Positions 52,866-60,485 of a stretch of 64,000 nt of DNA are shown one piece after another. Within the stretch, counting starts at the first letter, position 1; each line of letters opens with the position of its first letter. The position numbers were made by a program, and so were the translations under genes. The notes beneath the pieces are model-generated. The model was not told the DNA's origin, searched no databases, and worked only from the letters and a program-made list of their open reading frames with translations. This DNA is from Microcoleus sp. FACHB-61 (GTDB lineage: Bacteria; Cyanobacteriota; Cyanobacteriia; Cyanobacteriales; Microcoleaceae). The stretch is from the NCBI GenBank assembly GCA_014695295.1, contig JACJNY010000063.1:248001-312000 (forward strand), written 5' to 3'.

Positions 52866-53526
52866 GTTGAATGTTAAAGTTTTGTCTGGATCAATGATAG
52901 CTGCTTTGCTGGCGATCGGCAGTTACCTCACTTTAATTTCGGTTCCGGGTTCCGCTGTTGCGCTTGGGGGTGCAAATAAGCTGGGGGAAACGGCAAATGC
53001 TGCTCAAAAAAGACCTTCTGCAAGTTTAACAATTTCCGATCGCACAATTGGAGCGGCGAAGATGGGGATGACTTTCGGAGGATTGAAAAAGGCTTTGGGT
53101 TCCACGGCACAGTTTAAAGTTCAGTCTCCTTTTATGGTAGACTTTGATGCCGTGGCTGTCAGCCAGTCGGGAAAAGTGCAATATCGGATTATCTACGCTG
53201 CCGGTACAAAGCTAAAAGATACCGATGTCATTGAACTTTTGATGACTGAGAATTCTAATTATAAAACAGTTCAGGGCGTCGGGCCGGGAATGACTCTGAA
53301 ACAAGCTGAGGCAATTTACGGCAAGGCTACTTTATCTTATAACGTGGATAATGAAATGAGAGAAGGGGTTGTATTTGCTAAGCAACCCACTAGAAACATT
53401 ATGTTTGTTCCCAAGGCTGAAGGCAAACAATTTGGGGGAGTTTATGGCGCTGGTCAAGGGGGATTTTTTCAGACTAATAAGTATCACCCGAATGCTGTGA
53501 TTAAGTCTGTGATGGTGCGGAAGTAA
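52864..53526 (+). CDS. Secreted protein, hypothetical
   Basis: A 220-residue protein with a signal peptide (MLNVKVLSGSMIAALLAIGS to about residue 33). The mature part has two similar halves, each with a G-T/L-K pattern: IGAAKMGMTFGGLKKALGST and GVGPGMTLKQAEAIYGKATL, resembling exported beta-rich domains in which GMT-(L/F)-x-x-(A/L) repeats occur. I cannot name the family. The first ATG overlaps the divergent start; ATG 52894 is an alternative but would shorten the signal peptide. Confidence 0.6.
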   Translation: MLNVKVLSGSMIAALLAIGSYLTLISVPGSAVALGGANKLGETANAAQKRPSASLTISDRTIGAAKMGMTFGGLKKALGSTAQFKVQSPFMVDFDAVAVSQSGKVQYRIIYAAGTKLKDTDVIELLMTENSNYKTVQGVGPGMTLKQAEAIYGKATLSYNVDNEMREGVVFAKQPTRNIMFVPKAEGKQFGGVYGAGQGGFFQTNKYHPNAVIKSVMVRK

Positions 53527-53532
53527 GTTATC

Positions 53533-53683
53533 AGTCCTGGACGCAAAAACCCGGTTTTTTAACGTAATTGCGTCATGTTAGGTTGATGGCGCGAGAAAGC
53601 GGGTTTTTTGCTGTTTCTGCGGGCTGTAATGCGTCTTCTGGGCAAAAAAAAACCGATTTCTAACCACCACTGCGTCCAGGACT
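53533..53683. mobile_element. 151-bp element with 13-bp perfect terminal inverted repeats
   Basis: AGTCCTGGACGCA (53533-53545) and TGCGTCCAGGACT (53671-53683) are perfect reverse complements. Inside are AACCCGG/CGGGTT pairings and A and T runs. The size and end structure suggest a MITE-like non-autonomous element or a long hairpin terminator for the gene ending at 53526. No clear target duplication is seen. Confidence 0.5.
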
Positions 53684-53690
53684 ATAAAAA

Positions 53691-54383
53691 TTAAGGATTA
53701 ACTGTGGGTAACTCCAAATACTCTTCGTTGTCCAGATAATCTCTAATGTTCTCCAGTATTTGACGCAAATACTCTAGGGCTTCTTCCTTAATTTTTAAGA
53801 GTTCCTCAATCGTCTTATCTCGCCCCACTTCCTCAAAAGACTTAATCCCGTGTGCTAAGTCATTTCTATTACTTTTAATAACTACAAGGTTTTGCCCGTT
53901 TTTTGTTTTAGCAAAGTCTGTTTGATATGAAAAACCATATTTTTCGGCTATTTCTTTAATCAACCTAGCATCCACATTTCCTGAAAATAGTTTTTCGCGA
54001 TCAAATGTAGCTGTGATGATATCAGTAGAGAGTTGGTTAATTGTTAAATAAAGTTTCTTAGGAGAACGATTTTTAAGATTTTGGAGGACAATCAGTTTGA
54101 TTTCTGGTTTTAGTTGGTCAAAGGAGATTGCTTTATTTTTGAACTCCTCAAATATGGCTTCAATGGCATTTCGCATAGTGGATTCAACTAGGTTATACAG
54201 TAACAAAAAACCATTAGCTTTGAGAGTTTTTGCTAACTCGGGATCGATGCTTTTAATTTTGTATTTGCCAGGAGTATCGAGGAAAGCTAACTTCGTTGTC
54301 TGTTTTTCCAAGCTCTCCAGAAAAATGAAGTAATCATTCACCTCTTTGGCGCGTGTATTAAAGTCTAATAGTACAGTATTCAT
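53691..54383 (-). CDS. HEPN-like nuclease, MAE_28990/MAE_18760 type
   Basis: A 230-residue helical protein. The C-terminal half carries the HEPN ribonuclease motif SNRNDLAHG (R173, N174, H178: an R-x4-H box) preceded by long helices (NGFLLLYNLVESTMRNAIEA). The N-terminus (LLDFNTRAKEVNDYFIFLES) fits the MAE_28990/MAE_18760 family described in Microcystis. Such HEPN proteins are RNA-cleaving toxins or abortive-infection effectors. It follows the DUF262 gene with a 30-codon frame between, in one minus-strand operon; DUF262 partners are known for this kind of HEPN. Confidence 0.8.
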   Translation of the reverse strand: MNTVLLDFNTRAKEVNDYFIFLESLEKQTTKLAFLDTPGKYKIKSIDPELAKTLKANGFLLLYNLVESTMRNAIEAIFEEFKNKAISFDQLKPEIKLIVLQNLKNRSPKKLYLTINQLSTDIITATFDREKLFSGNVDARLIKEIAEKYGFSYQTDFAKTKNGQNLVVIKSNRNDLAHGIKSFEEVGRDKTIEELLKIKEEALEYLRQILENIRDYLDNEEYLELPTVNP

Positions 54384-54397
54384 GCTTGACCTAGCAG

Positions 54398-54490
54398 TTA
54401 ATCGCGGACATATTTAATCGTCGGCACAATTACTTTATTTCTAAAACGGGTGGCCTCAGATTGTGTGGAGTATGTAAAATGGATTGACAT
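54398..54490 (-). CDS. 30-codon open frame between DUF262 and HEPN genes
   Basis: ATG 54488-54490 opens MSIHFTYSTQSEATRFRNKV then IVPTIKYVRD and stop (54398-54400). It begins 5 bp after the DUF262 gene and ends 14 bp before the HEPN gene. It may be a tiny antitoxin, a leader peptide, or a leftover of a longer DUF262 or other protein. The amino-acid composition looks coding; no family is recognised. Confidence 0.4.
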   Translation of the reverse strand: MSIHFTYSTQSEATRFRNKVIVPTIKYVRD

Positions 54491-54495
54491 TGCAA

Positions 54496-55032
54496 TTAAA
54501 ATGATTGTATCCCTTCAAATAAATCTCTTCTGAATTCCTTATTGGCAGCTTCAGTTAATTGGATCGTCCGAACTGTTTTTCGGTTGAAGTTCCTCTGCCG
54601 AGTCGGGAGTAAATCACTAAACTTAAATCCATTTAAACGCTCTATTTTTTTGAGTCCACTTAAGGTTAATTCGTTGTTAACAAATCTAGTTAGGGTAAGA
54701 ATGCGTGGTGCACCGTCTACGATCTCTAAACGTGGTTCATCATTTTCATCATGACCGATATCAACAACGAATATAGAAGGTATTGGCAGCCCCCAAATAA
54801 CCGATTCGATAAACTTTGATTGCCTTGCTTCATCCCAAACAAGTTCGCGTTGGTAGTTGGGAATAAACAACTTCTTATTAGTATCATCGTTAATTCCTTC
54901 CATATATTTTTGAACAAGTATTTCGAGTGGATAGTCTCTCGTATCGTAATTAATTTGCTTCTGCTTGTCGCGAATTTGGGCTTCAGCAGCATCTTTGTCT
55001 TGAAGCGTAATTTCTTCGAGTTTCGATCGCAT
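54496..55032 (-). CDS. DUF262 (GmrSD N-terminal type) domain protein, short and with altered catalytic motif
   Basis: A 178-residue protein matching the start of DUF262: FIPNYQRELVWDEARQSKFI, ESVIWGLPIPSIFVV and LEIVDGAPRILTLTRF. The last stretch is where the family has the nucleotide-handling D-G-Q-Q-R motif; here residues 106-110 read DGAPR, so two key glutamines are lost. The end (RRDLFEGIQSF) corresponds to the family's DLFERINTG and stops, so the protein lacks the rest of a normal 300-600-residue member. It may act as an inactive partner or antitoxin for the HEPN protein, or it may be decaying. ATG at 55032. Confidence 0.75.
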   Translation of the reverse strand: MRSKLEEITLQDKDAAEAQIRDKQKQINYDTRDYPLEILVQKYMEGINDDTNKKLFIPNYQRELVWDEARQSKFIESVIWGLPIPSIFVVDIGHDENDEPRLEIVDGAPRILTLTRFVNNELTLSGLKKIERLNGFKFSDLLPTRQRNFNRKTVRTIQLTEAANKEFRRDLFEGIQSF

Positions 55033-55165
55033 ATTTTTAAGTAACGAGAAAGTGTTGTGGATATGATAATTTTACCACAGCCCAAGGTAGATAAAGTCGT
55101 GTTCGTAGAATTTTAGTTTTGAGGCTACCGCAGTGTAAATTGTGATTGGGCTAAGATGGTACGGT

Positions 55166-55195
55166 CGATCGCACTTATCAAAAAAAGTGCGATCG
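55166..55195. repeat. HIP1-stem hairpin
   Basis: CGATCGCACTT (55166-55176) and AAGTGCGATCG (55185-55195) form an 11-bp perfect stem around ATCAAAAA. It is upstream of the DUF262 gene, in a 200-bp spacer. Confidence 0.7.
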
Positions 55196-55235
55196 CAAAT
55201 CTTTAGTTAACTGAAACCGCCGCGAAAATTACCAT

Positions 55236-55469
55236 TTATAACGGGCTGGTGACGGGATTGGAAGGGCGGCCCAACGGGGATAAACGGTGACTGTCCCCGC
55301 TTATATCGAACACAACCTCAAACTTGACGTGGGGTATAGTTTGACGCAGAAACTGAAAATGCCCGTCTGCATCTGAACGACTGCGGAAGCGGGCAACAAT
55401 TATCCATTGCTCAGAGGGTAACAAACGGGCGATCGCCCAACAACACAAGCGGTCTTTGTATGTCAACAT
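55236..55469 (-). CDS. Small conserved protein (77 aa), hypothetical
   Basis: From ATG 55469 the frame reads MLTYKDRLCCWAIARLLPSE, QWIIVARFRSRSDADGHFQF and LRQTIPHVKFEVVFDISGD. The middle looks like real coding sequence (a strand-helix-strand unit, WIIVARF...FEVVFD). The last 15 residues are repeat-like and may be outside the original reading frame. No family is recognised. Five codons further upstream another ATG (55484) is possible. Just upstream a GC-rich hairpin separates it from the RHH pair. Confidence 0.5.
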   Translation of the reverse strand: MLTYKDRLCCWAIARLLPSEQWIIVARFRSRSDADGHFQFLRQTIPHVKFEVVFDISGDSHRLSPLGRPSNPVTSPL

Positions 55470-55581
55470 AGAACTCGTCTCCATTGATATTTTTGGAGCC
55501 AGAGCCAGCCCGGAACCTTGGACAGTGAGGGGCTGGCTTCTGACGTTTTAAGGCCTGAGCCTTATATACACTAATAGCATA

Positions 55582-55604
55582 ATTTGATGTTAATGGCATC
55601 AAAT
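55582..55604. promoter_or_regulatory. Palindromic operator candidate upstream of the RHH pair
   Basis: ATTTGATG (55582-55589) and CATCAAAT (55597-55604) form an 8-bp inverted repeat with a 7-bp spacer, followed by another ATATATCAAATGG half site. It lies about 70 bp before the likely start of the first ribbon-helix-helix gene. Such small regulators usually repress themselves by binding paired sites. Confidence 0.5.
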
Positions 55605-55674
55605 GACACAAAAATATATCAAATGGTGTTGGAGTGTAAAATTGAAGACAATTGAAGTAAAACCATGCCAGCCC

Positions 55675-55851
55675 ATGCCTTCACGAATGCGAGTCACAGT
55701 TACACTGCCAGAAGACGTTCATCAAGCCTTGTCCGAATGGGCCGAAGAAGAAGATAGAACCCTTGCAAACCTGCTATCCCATGTGGCAGCTAAAGCAGTC
55801 AGAGATCGCCAAGAGCAGAAAAATGATAAATCAGAAAGCGATCGCCCTTAA
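55675..55851 (+). CDS. Ribbon-helix-helix protein 1 (58 aa)
   Basis: 58 residues: MPSRMRVTVTLPEDVHQALS, then EWAEEEDRTLANLLSHVAAK and AVRDRQEQKNDKSESDRP. The strand MRVTVTLPE, helix, and second helix NLLSHVAAKAVRDRQ fit the CopG/Arc ribbon-helix-helix fold. An alternative ATG at 55603 would add 24 odd residues overlapping the operator-like palindrome; the start used matches the paralogue that follows. Both proteins are exactly 58 residues and end SDRP. Probable DNA-binding regulator; toxin partner not visible. Confidence 0.75.
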   Translation: MPSRMRVTVTLPEDVHQALSEWAEEEDRTLANLLSHVAAKAVRDRQEQKNDKSESDRP

Positions 55852-55904
55852 GCGATGGCCACGGCGTAAGATTGAGTCTGTTGAAATGTTTTGCAGTACA
55901 ACGA

Positions 55905-56081
55905 ATGGCTTCACGGGGACGAGTTACCGCATACTTGCCAGAGGAGATTCAAAAAGCTCTGGAAGAATGGGCACAAGAAGAAAGCAGATCCGTTAGCAGT
56001 TTGGCAACGTACCTGCTAACTAAATCTGTTCGAGAGCGTCAAGAGTTGAAAAAAGATAAATCACAAAGCGATCGCCCTTAA
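55905..56081 (+). CDS. Ribbon-helix-helix protein 2 (58 aa), paralogue of the preceding gene
   Basis: 58 residues: MASRGRVTAYLPEEIQKALE, EWAQEESRSVSSLATYLLTK and SVRERQELKKDKSQSDRP. It is about half identical to the gene just before it, with the same fold, length and ending, so the pair arose by tandem duplication. The spacer is 53 bp, which suits one transcript. Both stop codons sit in the same AGCGATCGCCCTTAA context (HIP1 at the 3' end). Role as a regulator or orphan antitoxin pair is inferred. Confidence 0.75.
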   Translation: MASRGRVTAYLPEEIQKALEEWAQEESRSVSSLATYLLTKSVRERQELKKDKSQSDRP

Positions 56082-56163
56082 GAACGATCGCCTCCAATCC
56101 CATCCGCGTCCATCCGCGTCCATCCGCTTACATCTGCGGTTAAACAAAGAACCATCGCCCCTC

Positions 56164-56193
56164 AAAAAAATAAGGTGGGCCGCAGCCCACCCT
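56164..56193 (-). terminator. Rho-independent terminator after clpB
   Basis: On the minus strand AGGGTGGGCTGCGGCCCACC forms an 8-bp stem followed by TTATTTTTTT, 8 bp past the clpB stop. It matches a classic terminator. Confidence 0.85.
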
Positions 56194-56200
56194 ACTCAAA

Positions 56201-58816
56201 TTATTTCGCAGTCACCAACTGAGCCGGCAGCCGCTTAAATGCCAACCTTTCATTCTCGATATCCACAAAAATGGTATCGCCATCGGCAAAATCTCCCCGC
56301 AAAATACCCTTCGCCATTTGCGTTTCCAACTCGCGCTGAATTCCTCGCTTCAAAGGCCGCGCACCGTAAACCGGATCGTAACCAATTTCTGCTAAGAAAT
56401 CGATCGCAGATTCCGACAGCTTCAGAGACATCTTGCGTTCAGCTAACCGTTTTTCCAAGCGCTTGACTTGCAACTGCACGATTTGCCGCAGTTCGGCCTT
56501 ACTCAAACCGTGGAAGATAATCATCTCATCAATCCGGTTCAAGAATTCCGGGCGGAAAGTTCCCCGCATCGCTTCCATCACCCGACTCCGCATTTGTTCG
56601 TTATCTCCCGCCACATCTAAGATGTATTGAGAGCCAACATTCGATGTCATAATAATCACAGAATTCTTAAAGTCTACCGTGTGACCTTGAGCATCGGTAA
56701 CGCGGCCGTCATCCAGAATTTGCAGCATGATGTTGAATACATCCGGGTGCGCTTTCTCGATTTCATCGAATAGAATCACTGAGTAAGGACGGCGGCGCAC
56801 AGCCTCAGTTAATTGTCCACCTTCGTCGTAGCCAACGTATCCCGGAGGCGCACCAATTAACCGCGAAACCGCGTGTTTCTCCATGTATTCCGACATATCA
56901 ATTCGCACGATCGCTTCTTCGGTGTCGAACAGATAAGACGCTAATGCTTTGGCTAACTCGGTTTTGCCAACACCCGTGGGGCCGAGGAAGATAAAACTCG
57001 CAACCGGACGATTTGGATCGGCTAAACCTGCGCGCGATCGCTGAATTGCATCTGCAACAGCCGTCACTGCTTCATCCTGTCCGATTACCCGCTTGTGCAG
57101 TTCATCTTCCAAGTGCAGAAGTTTCTGCATTTCCGATTCAACTAACTTGCTGATGGGAATTCCCGTCCACTTGGAAATAATCTCGGCAATGTCGGATTCG
57201 GTGACTTCTTCCCGCAGCAGAGTTTGACCTGTGGTTTGAGTTGCTGACAGTTGAGCTTCTGCTTCTTGCAGTTGCTTTTGCAATTGGGTTAAAGTGCCGT
57301 ATTTCAACTCAGCAGCGCGGTTCAAGTCGTATTTTAGCTCTGCTTGTTGAATTTCAATGTTAGCCTTGTCAATCTGTTCTTTAATCTTTTGAATGCTGCC
57401 GATGACACCTTTTTCCGATTGCCACTGGGCATTCAAAGCGCTTTGCTGTTCCTTGAGGTTTGCTAAGTCTTTTTCCAGTCTTTCCAAGCGTTCGATCGAA
57501 GCAGCGTTACTTTCTTTTTGCAGCGACAGTCTTTCCATTTCTAGCTGCAAAATTCTGCGGTCGATTTCGTCTAGTTCTTCCGGCTTGGAGGTAATCTCCA
57601 TTTTTAATTTAGCGGCTGCTTCGTCCACTAAGTCAATGGCTTTGTCGGGAAGGAAGCGATCGCTAATATATCGAGTAGACAAAGTAGCCGCCGCCACTAG
57701 GGCGCTGTCAGAAATTTTCACGCCGTGGTGAACTTCATACCGTTCTTTCAAGCCCCGCAAAATCGAGACAGTATCTTCAACTGTCGGTTGGTCAACATAA
57801 ACTTGCTGGAAGCGGCGTTCTAGTGCCGCATCTTTTTCGAGGTACTTGCGGAATTCGTCGAGAGTTGTAGCGCCGATACAGCGCAATTCTCCCCTCGCTA
57901 ACATCGGTTTAAGTAAGTTGCCAGCATCCATCGAGCCTTGAGTGGCGCCGGCACCGACAACGGTGTGAATTTCATCGATAAATAAGATGACTTTGCCGTT
58001 GCTGTCGGTAACTTCTTTGAGTACCGCTTTCAAGCGTTCTTCAAATTCTCCCCGGAATTTTGCGCCGGCAATTAACGCGCCCATATCTAAGCTAATTAAT
58101 TGTCTGTCTTTGAGAGATTGCGGCACATCTCCGGTGATAATTCGCTGGGCGAGTCCTTCGGCGATCGCAGTTTTGCCGACTCCCGGTTCCCCAATCAATA
58201 CCGGGTTATTCTTGGTGCGACGGCTCAAAATTTGAATCGTGCGGCGGATTTCGTCATCCCGTCCGATTACCGGATCGAGTTTGCCTTGACGTGCTGCTTC
58301 AGTCAAATCTCGGCCGTATTTTTCCAGCGCTTCGTATTTGCCTTCTGGATTTTGATCTGTCACTTTGTTGTTCCCCCGGACTTGGGCAATAATATCTTTG
58401 AGCTTGGCTTCATCTAGTTTAAATTCTTGTAGTAGATTTTTGCCAAAGCGATCGTCCTTAACGTAACCTAGTATCAAATGCTCGATCGAAATAAATTCAT
58501 CGCCGTACTCTTTGCGATAAGTGTCAGCGCGATCGAGCAAAGTGTCGAGAGAACGACCTAGATAAACGTTGCCGCCGCTTCCAGAAATTTTCGGCTGACG
58601 GCTGATAAACTCATCAGTGCGATCGCGCAATTTTGCTAGAGAAACTCCAGCTTTGTTAAATAAGCTGCTAGCGAGTCCCGATTCTTGTTCCAGCAAAGCT
58701 TTCATCAAATGTTCGCTTTCTAGCTGCTGCTGCTGACCTGCTTTGACGATTTCGGGGGTGCGGGCGAGGGCTTCCCAGGCTTTTTCGGTAAATTGGTTTG
58801 GATTATTTGGTTGCAT
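56201..58816 (-). CDS. clpB: ClpB disaggregase (HSP100)
   Basis: An 871-residue hexameric AAA+ chaperone that rescues aggregated proteins with DnaK. Order: N-domain ([20 protein letters not shown]), NBD1 with [18 protein letters not shown] and [20 protein letters not shown], the long coiled-coil middle domain (about residues 400-530), and NBD2 with [18 protein letters not shown] and [20 protein letters not shown]. The C-terminal sensor region [20 protein letters not shown] is intact. No CIRCE element (TTAGCACTC-N9-GAGTGCTAA) is visible upstream. The start is ATG 58814-58816. Cyanobacteria often have two ClpB; this appears to be a full-length form. Confidence 0.97.
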   Translation of the reverse strand: MQPNNPNQFTEKAWEALARTPEIVKAGQQQQLESEHLMKALLEQESGLASSLFNKAGVSLAKLRDRTDEFISRQPKISGSGGNVYLGRSLDTLLDRADTYRKEYGDEFISIEHLILGYVKDDRFGKNLLQEFKLDEAKLKDIIAQVRGNNKVTDQNPEGKYEALEKYGRDLTEAARQGKLDPVIGRDDEIRRTIQILSRRTKNNPVLIGEPGVGKTAIAEGLAQRIITGDVPQSLKDRQLISLDMGALIAGAKFRGEFEERLKAVLKEVTDSNGKVILFIDEIHTVVGAGATQGSMDAGNLLKPMLARGELRCIGATTLDEFRKYLEKDAALERRFQQVYVDQPTVEDTVSILRGLKERYEVHHGVKISDSALVAAATLSTRYISDRFLPDKAIDLVDEAAAKLKMEITSKPEELDEIDRRILQLEMERLSLQKESNAASIERLERLEKDLANLKEQQSALNAQWQSEKGVIGSIQKIKEQIDKANIEIQQAELKYDLNRAAELKYGTLTQLQKQLQEAEAQLSATQTTGQTLLREEVTESDIAEIISKWTGIPISKLVESEMQKLLHLEDELHKRVIGQDEAVTAVADAIQRSRAGLADPNRPVASFIFLGPTGVGKTELAKALASYLFDTEEAIVRIDMSEYMEKHAVSRLIGAPPGYVGYDEGGQLTEAVRRRPYSVILFDEIEKAHPDVFNIMLQILDDGRVTDAQGHTVDFKNSVIIMTSNVGSQYILDVAGDNEQMRSRVMEAMRGTFRPEFLNRIDEMIIFHGLSKAELRQIVQLQVKRLEKRLAERKMSLKLSESAIDFLAEIGYDPVYGARPLKRGIQRELETQMAKGILRGDFADGDTIFVDIENERLAFKRLPAQLVTAK

Positions 58817-59226
58817 AAATTTTTATTCCCTGCATTAAAAATGATGGCTGCTGTAGAGGCAATTGCTTTATTCCTCGTACAATTGTCATTGTAGGGAGTT
58901 GCAGAGGGCCGGCGGATCGGTGTTCCCCTCTCTGTAGATAGGTATTTCCGTCCTTTGTGGCAGTCCCTCGCAGCGAAAAGCAAACTGTCGCGCCTAAAAG
59001 TTGCACTCTTGGATAGGAGCAACTCTCACATTAAAAATGCTTTCTAGTACCACTTGAAAAAACTGCACATTCTTAAACAGTCTCCAGGTGCGGAAAATGG
59101 AGAAACACTCATGTAAATAGGAGAGAGGACTTGAGAAGCGTCACAGTCCTATAGCTAAACCCAAAGCGTTATTGTTTTACTAATCAATAACAGCAGCTAT
59201 AACTCTCAGAACTGGAAAAGATAGCT
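58817..59226. other. Intergenic region between clpB and the DUF2259 gene
   Basis: A 410-bp divergent promoter region. GTTATTG (59168-59174) and CAATAAC (59185-59191) make an inverted repeat with a 10-bp spacer about 40 bp before the plus-strand start, a candidate operator. GTTGC/GCAAC near 59004-59028 is a weaker inverted pair. No heat-shock CIRCE is seen. Confidence 0.45.
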
Positions 59227-59919
59227 ATGAAAATTTTACCTTTAATTTCGTTAGGAATTATAGCAAGTGCCGCGATCGCACTAGCCCCTGAAGCTTTGGC
59301 AAGTACCTGGCGTGCCGCACACCGGATGTCTGGTTTTTCCGCCGACAGCAATTACTACTTGTATCTAGAAAGTTCCAGAGATACTGGAGCGGGAATTCCC
59401 AAAGCAGAATTGCAAATTGTCCAAGTTGCTGCAAATTCCTGCATCAAAAATGGGTGTATCGAAACTAAATATGGCGAGCCAGACTCGAATAAAAGCACTA
59501 AAATGGCAGAAGATGACTTGCTTCAAAAAAGTTGGAATAGCAGGCAAACTTTGAAGTTAACTCCTCCTAAAGCTGGAACTAAACTGAGCATTATTTCTCG
59601 TACTCCCGGAGCCAATGGAAGCGAGACAGTCGCCGTCAAAGTCAATACAGCAAAGCCTTTACAAATTCGCCTGGAACAGCGGCAAAAAACTGCTTCTCCT
59701 GGCAAAGAAAGCGCGGCAATGCGTCTTGTAATTAATCATAACGGTCGGCAGCGTGTCCTCGGAACGCTGAACAATTTTCAAGATTGGGTGTTCTCTTATT
59801 CAATCCGAGAAGTTCGTTTGTCTCCGAACGGGCGCAATGTAGTTGTGCTGATGGACAAGACAGAACGCACTTTTGAAGGAGTCTTGAAAACTACTTTTGT
59901 ACAAGGCTTTGTTCTTTAG
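59227..59919 (+). CDS. Predicted secreted protein (DUF2259-type)
   Basis: A 230-residue exported protein: signal peptide to about residue 25 (MKILPLISLGIIASAAIALA, then PEALA), then a beta-rich body. MSGFSADSNYYLYLESSRDTG, AAMRLVINHNGRQRVLGTL and YSIREVRLSPNGRNVVVLMD match the DUF2259 family of secreted proteins in bacteria, whose function is unknown. Two cysteines (NSCIKNGCIE) are five residues apart. The start is ATG 59227, with the palindrome at 59168 upstream. Confidence 0.75.
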   Translation: MKILPLISLGIIASAAIALAPEALASTWRAAHRMSGFSADSNYYLYLESSRDTGAGIPKAELQIVQVAANSCIKNGCIETKYGEPDSNKSTKMAEDDLLQKSWNSRQTLKLTPPKAGTKLSIISRTPGANGSETVAVKVNTAKPLQIRLEQRQKTASPGKESAAMRLVINHNGRQRVLGTLNNFQDWVFSYSIREVRLSPNGRNVVVLMDKTERTFEGVLKTTFVQGFVL

Positions 59920-60485
59920 GACTGCTATATTCCCAGGTTTTGACCTGGGAATTATCAAAACTTACGCAGAACCCCTATATGTAAGATGCACACGGCGCAC
60001 CTACAGATAGAGTCTGTGCGTTAGTCCGGGTCTGGTTGTTAATTATTCTTTATTGTGATAATTGATATCAAATCCGCGTTTCCTCGTCGGGGGTAAAGTC
60101 GAATCAAGCTGCGAACAAATAATTCGCGCAATTTTCATTTTTTTGACTCACAGTCAACAGTCAACAGTCAACAGTCAACAATATTTCAAAAACTGTTCGA
60201 TTACACGCTCCAACGACGGTAAAAGGGGCGGCGGAGGTTCGGACAAGACAGATTGGCGGGGTTGTTGCGGATCGCAGAGACTGTTTCTCGATCGGCAACA
60301 ACCATTTTTGGGCTTCTAAGAAAAATAGAAGTTTGCTCAGTTCGCTGTTGCTTTCTTGTGAAGCAAGCGGTAAAAGTAGGTTACAAAACTGCAATAACTG
60401 TGCCTATTAACGCCAAGGATTGTTTGCCAATTTTAATCATGTTCCCTGAGTAAAAGTGATTTCACAAATGACCCCTTTACTATCT
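59920..60485. other. Gene-free 566 bp with STRR
   Basis: No convincing gene is seen in either strand. (CAGTCAA)4 lies at 60151-60178. A plus-strand frame 60253-60453 and a minus-strand frame 60161-60394 lack recognisable motifs and overlap the repeat. Confidence 0.5.
60151..60178. repeat. Heptanucleotide STRR, (CAGTCAA)4
   Basis: Four perfect 7-bp units of CAGTCAA. The same heptamer occurs, degenerate, at about 21330-21385. Confidence 0.9.

Noticed and set aside
58900..59040. Possible CIRCE heat-shock operator upstream of clpB
   Set aside because: TTGCACTC is followed by AGCAACTC, but the second half is not the reverse complement of the first as CIRCE requires.
60161..60453. Two opposing frames of 66-77 codons between the DUF2259 and RTX genes
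   Set aside because: They overlap each other and the CAGTCAA array, and have no motif or plausible start context.
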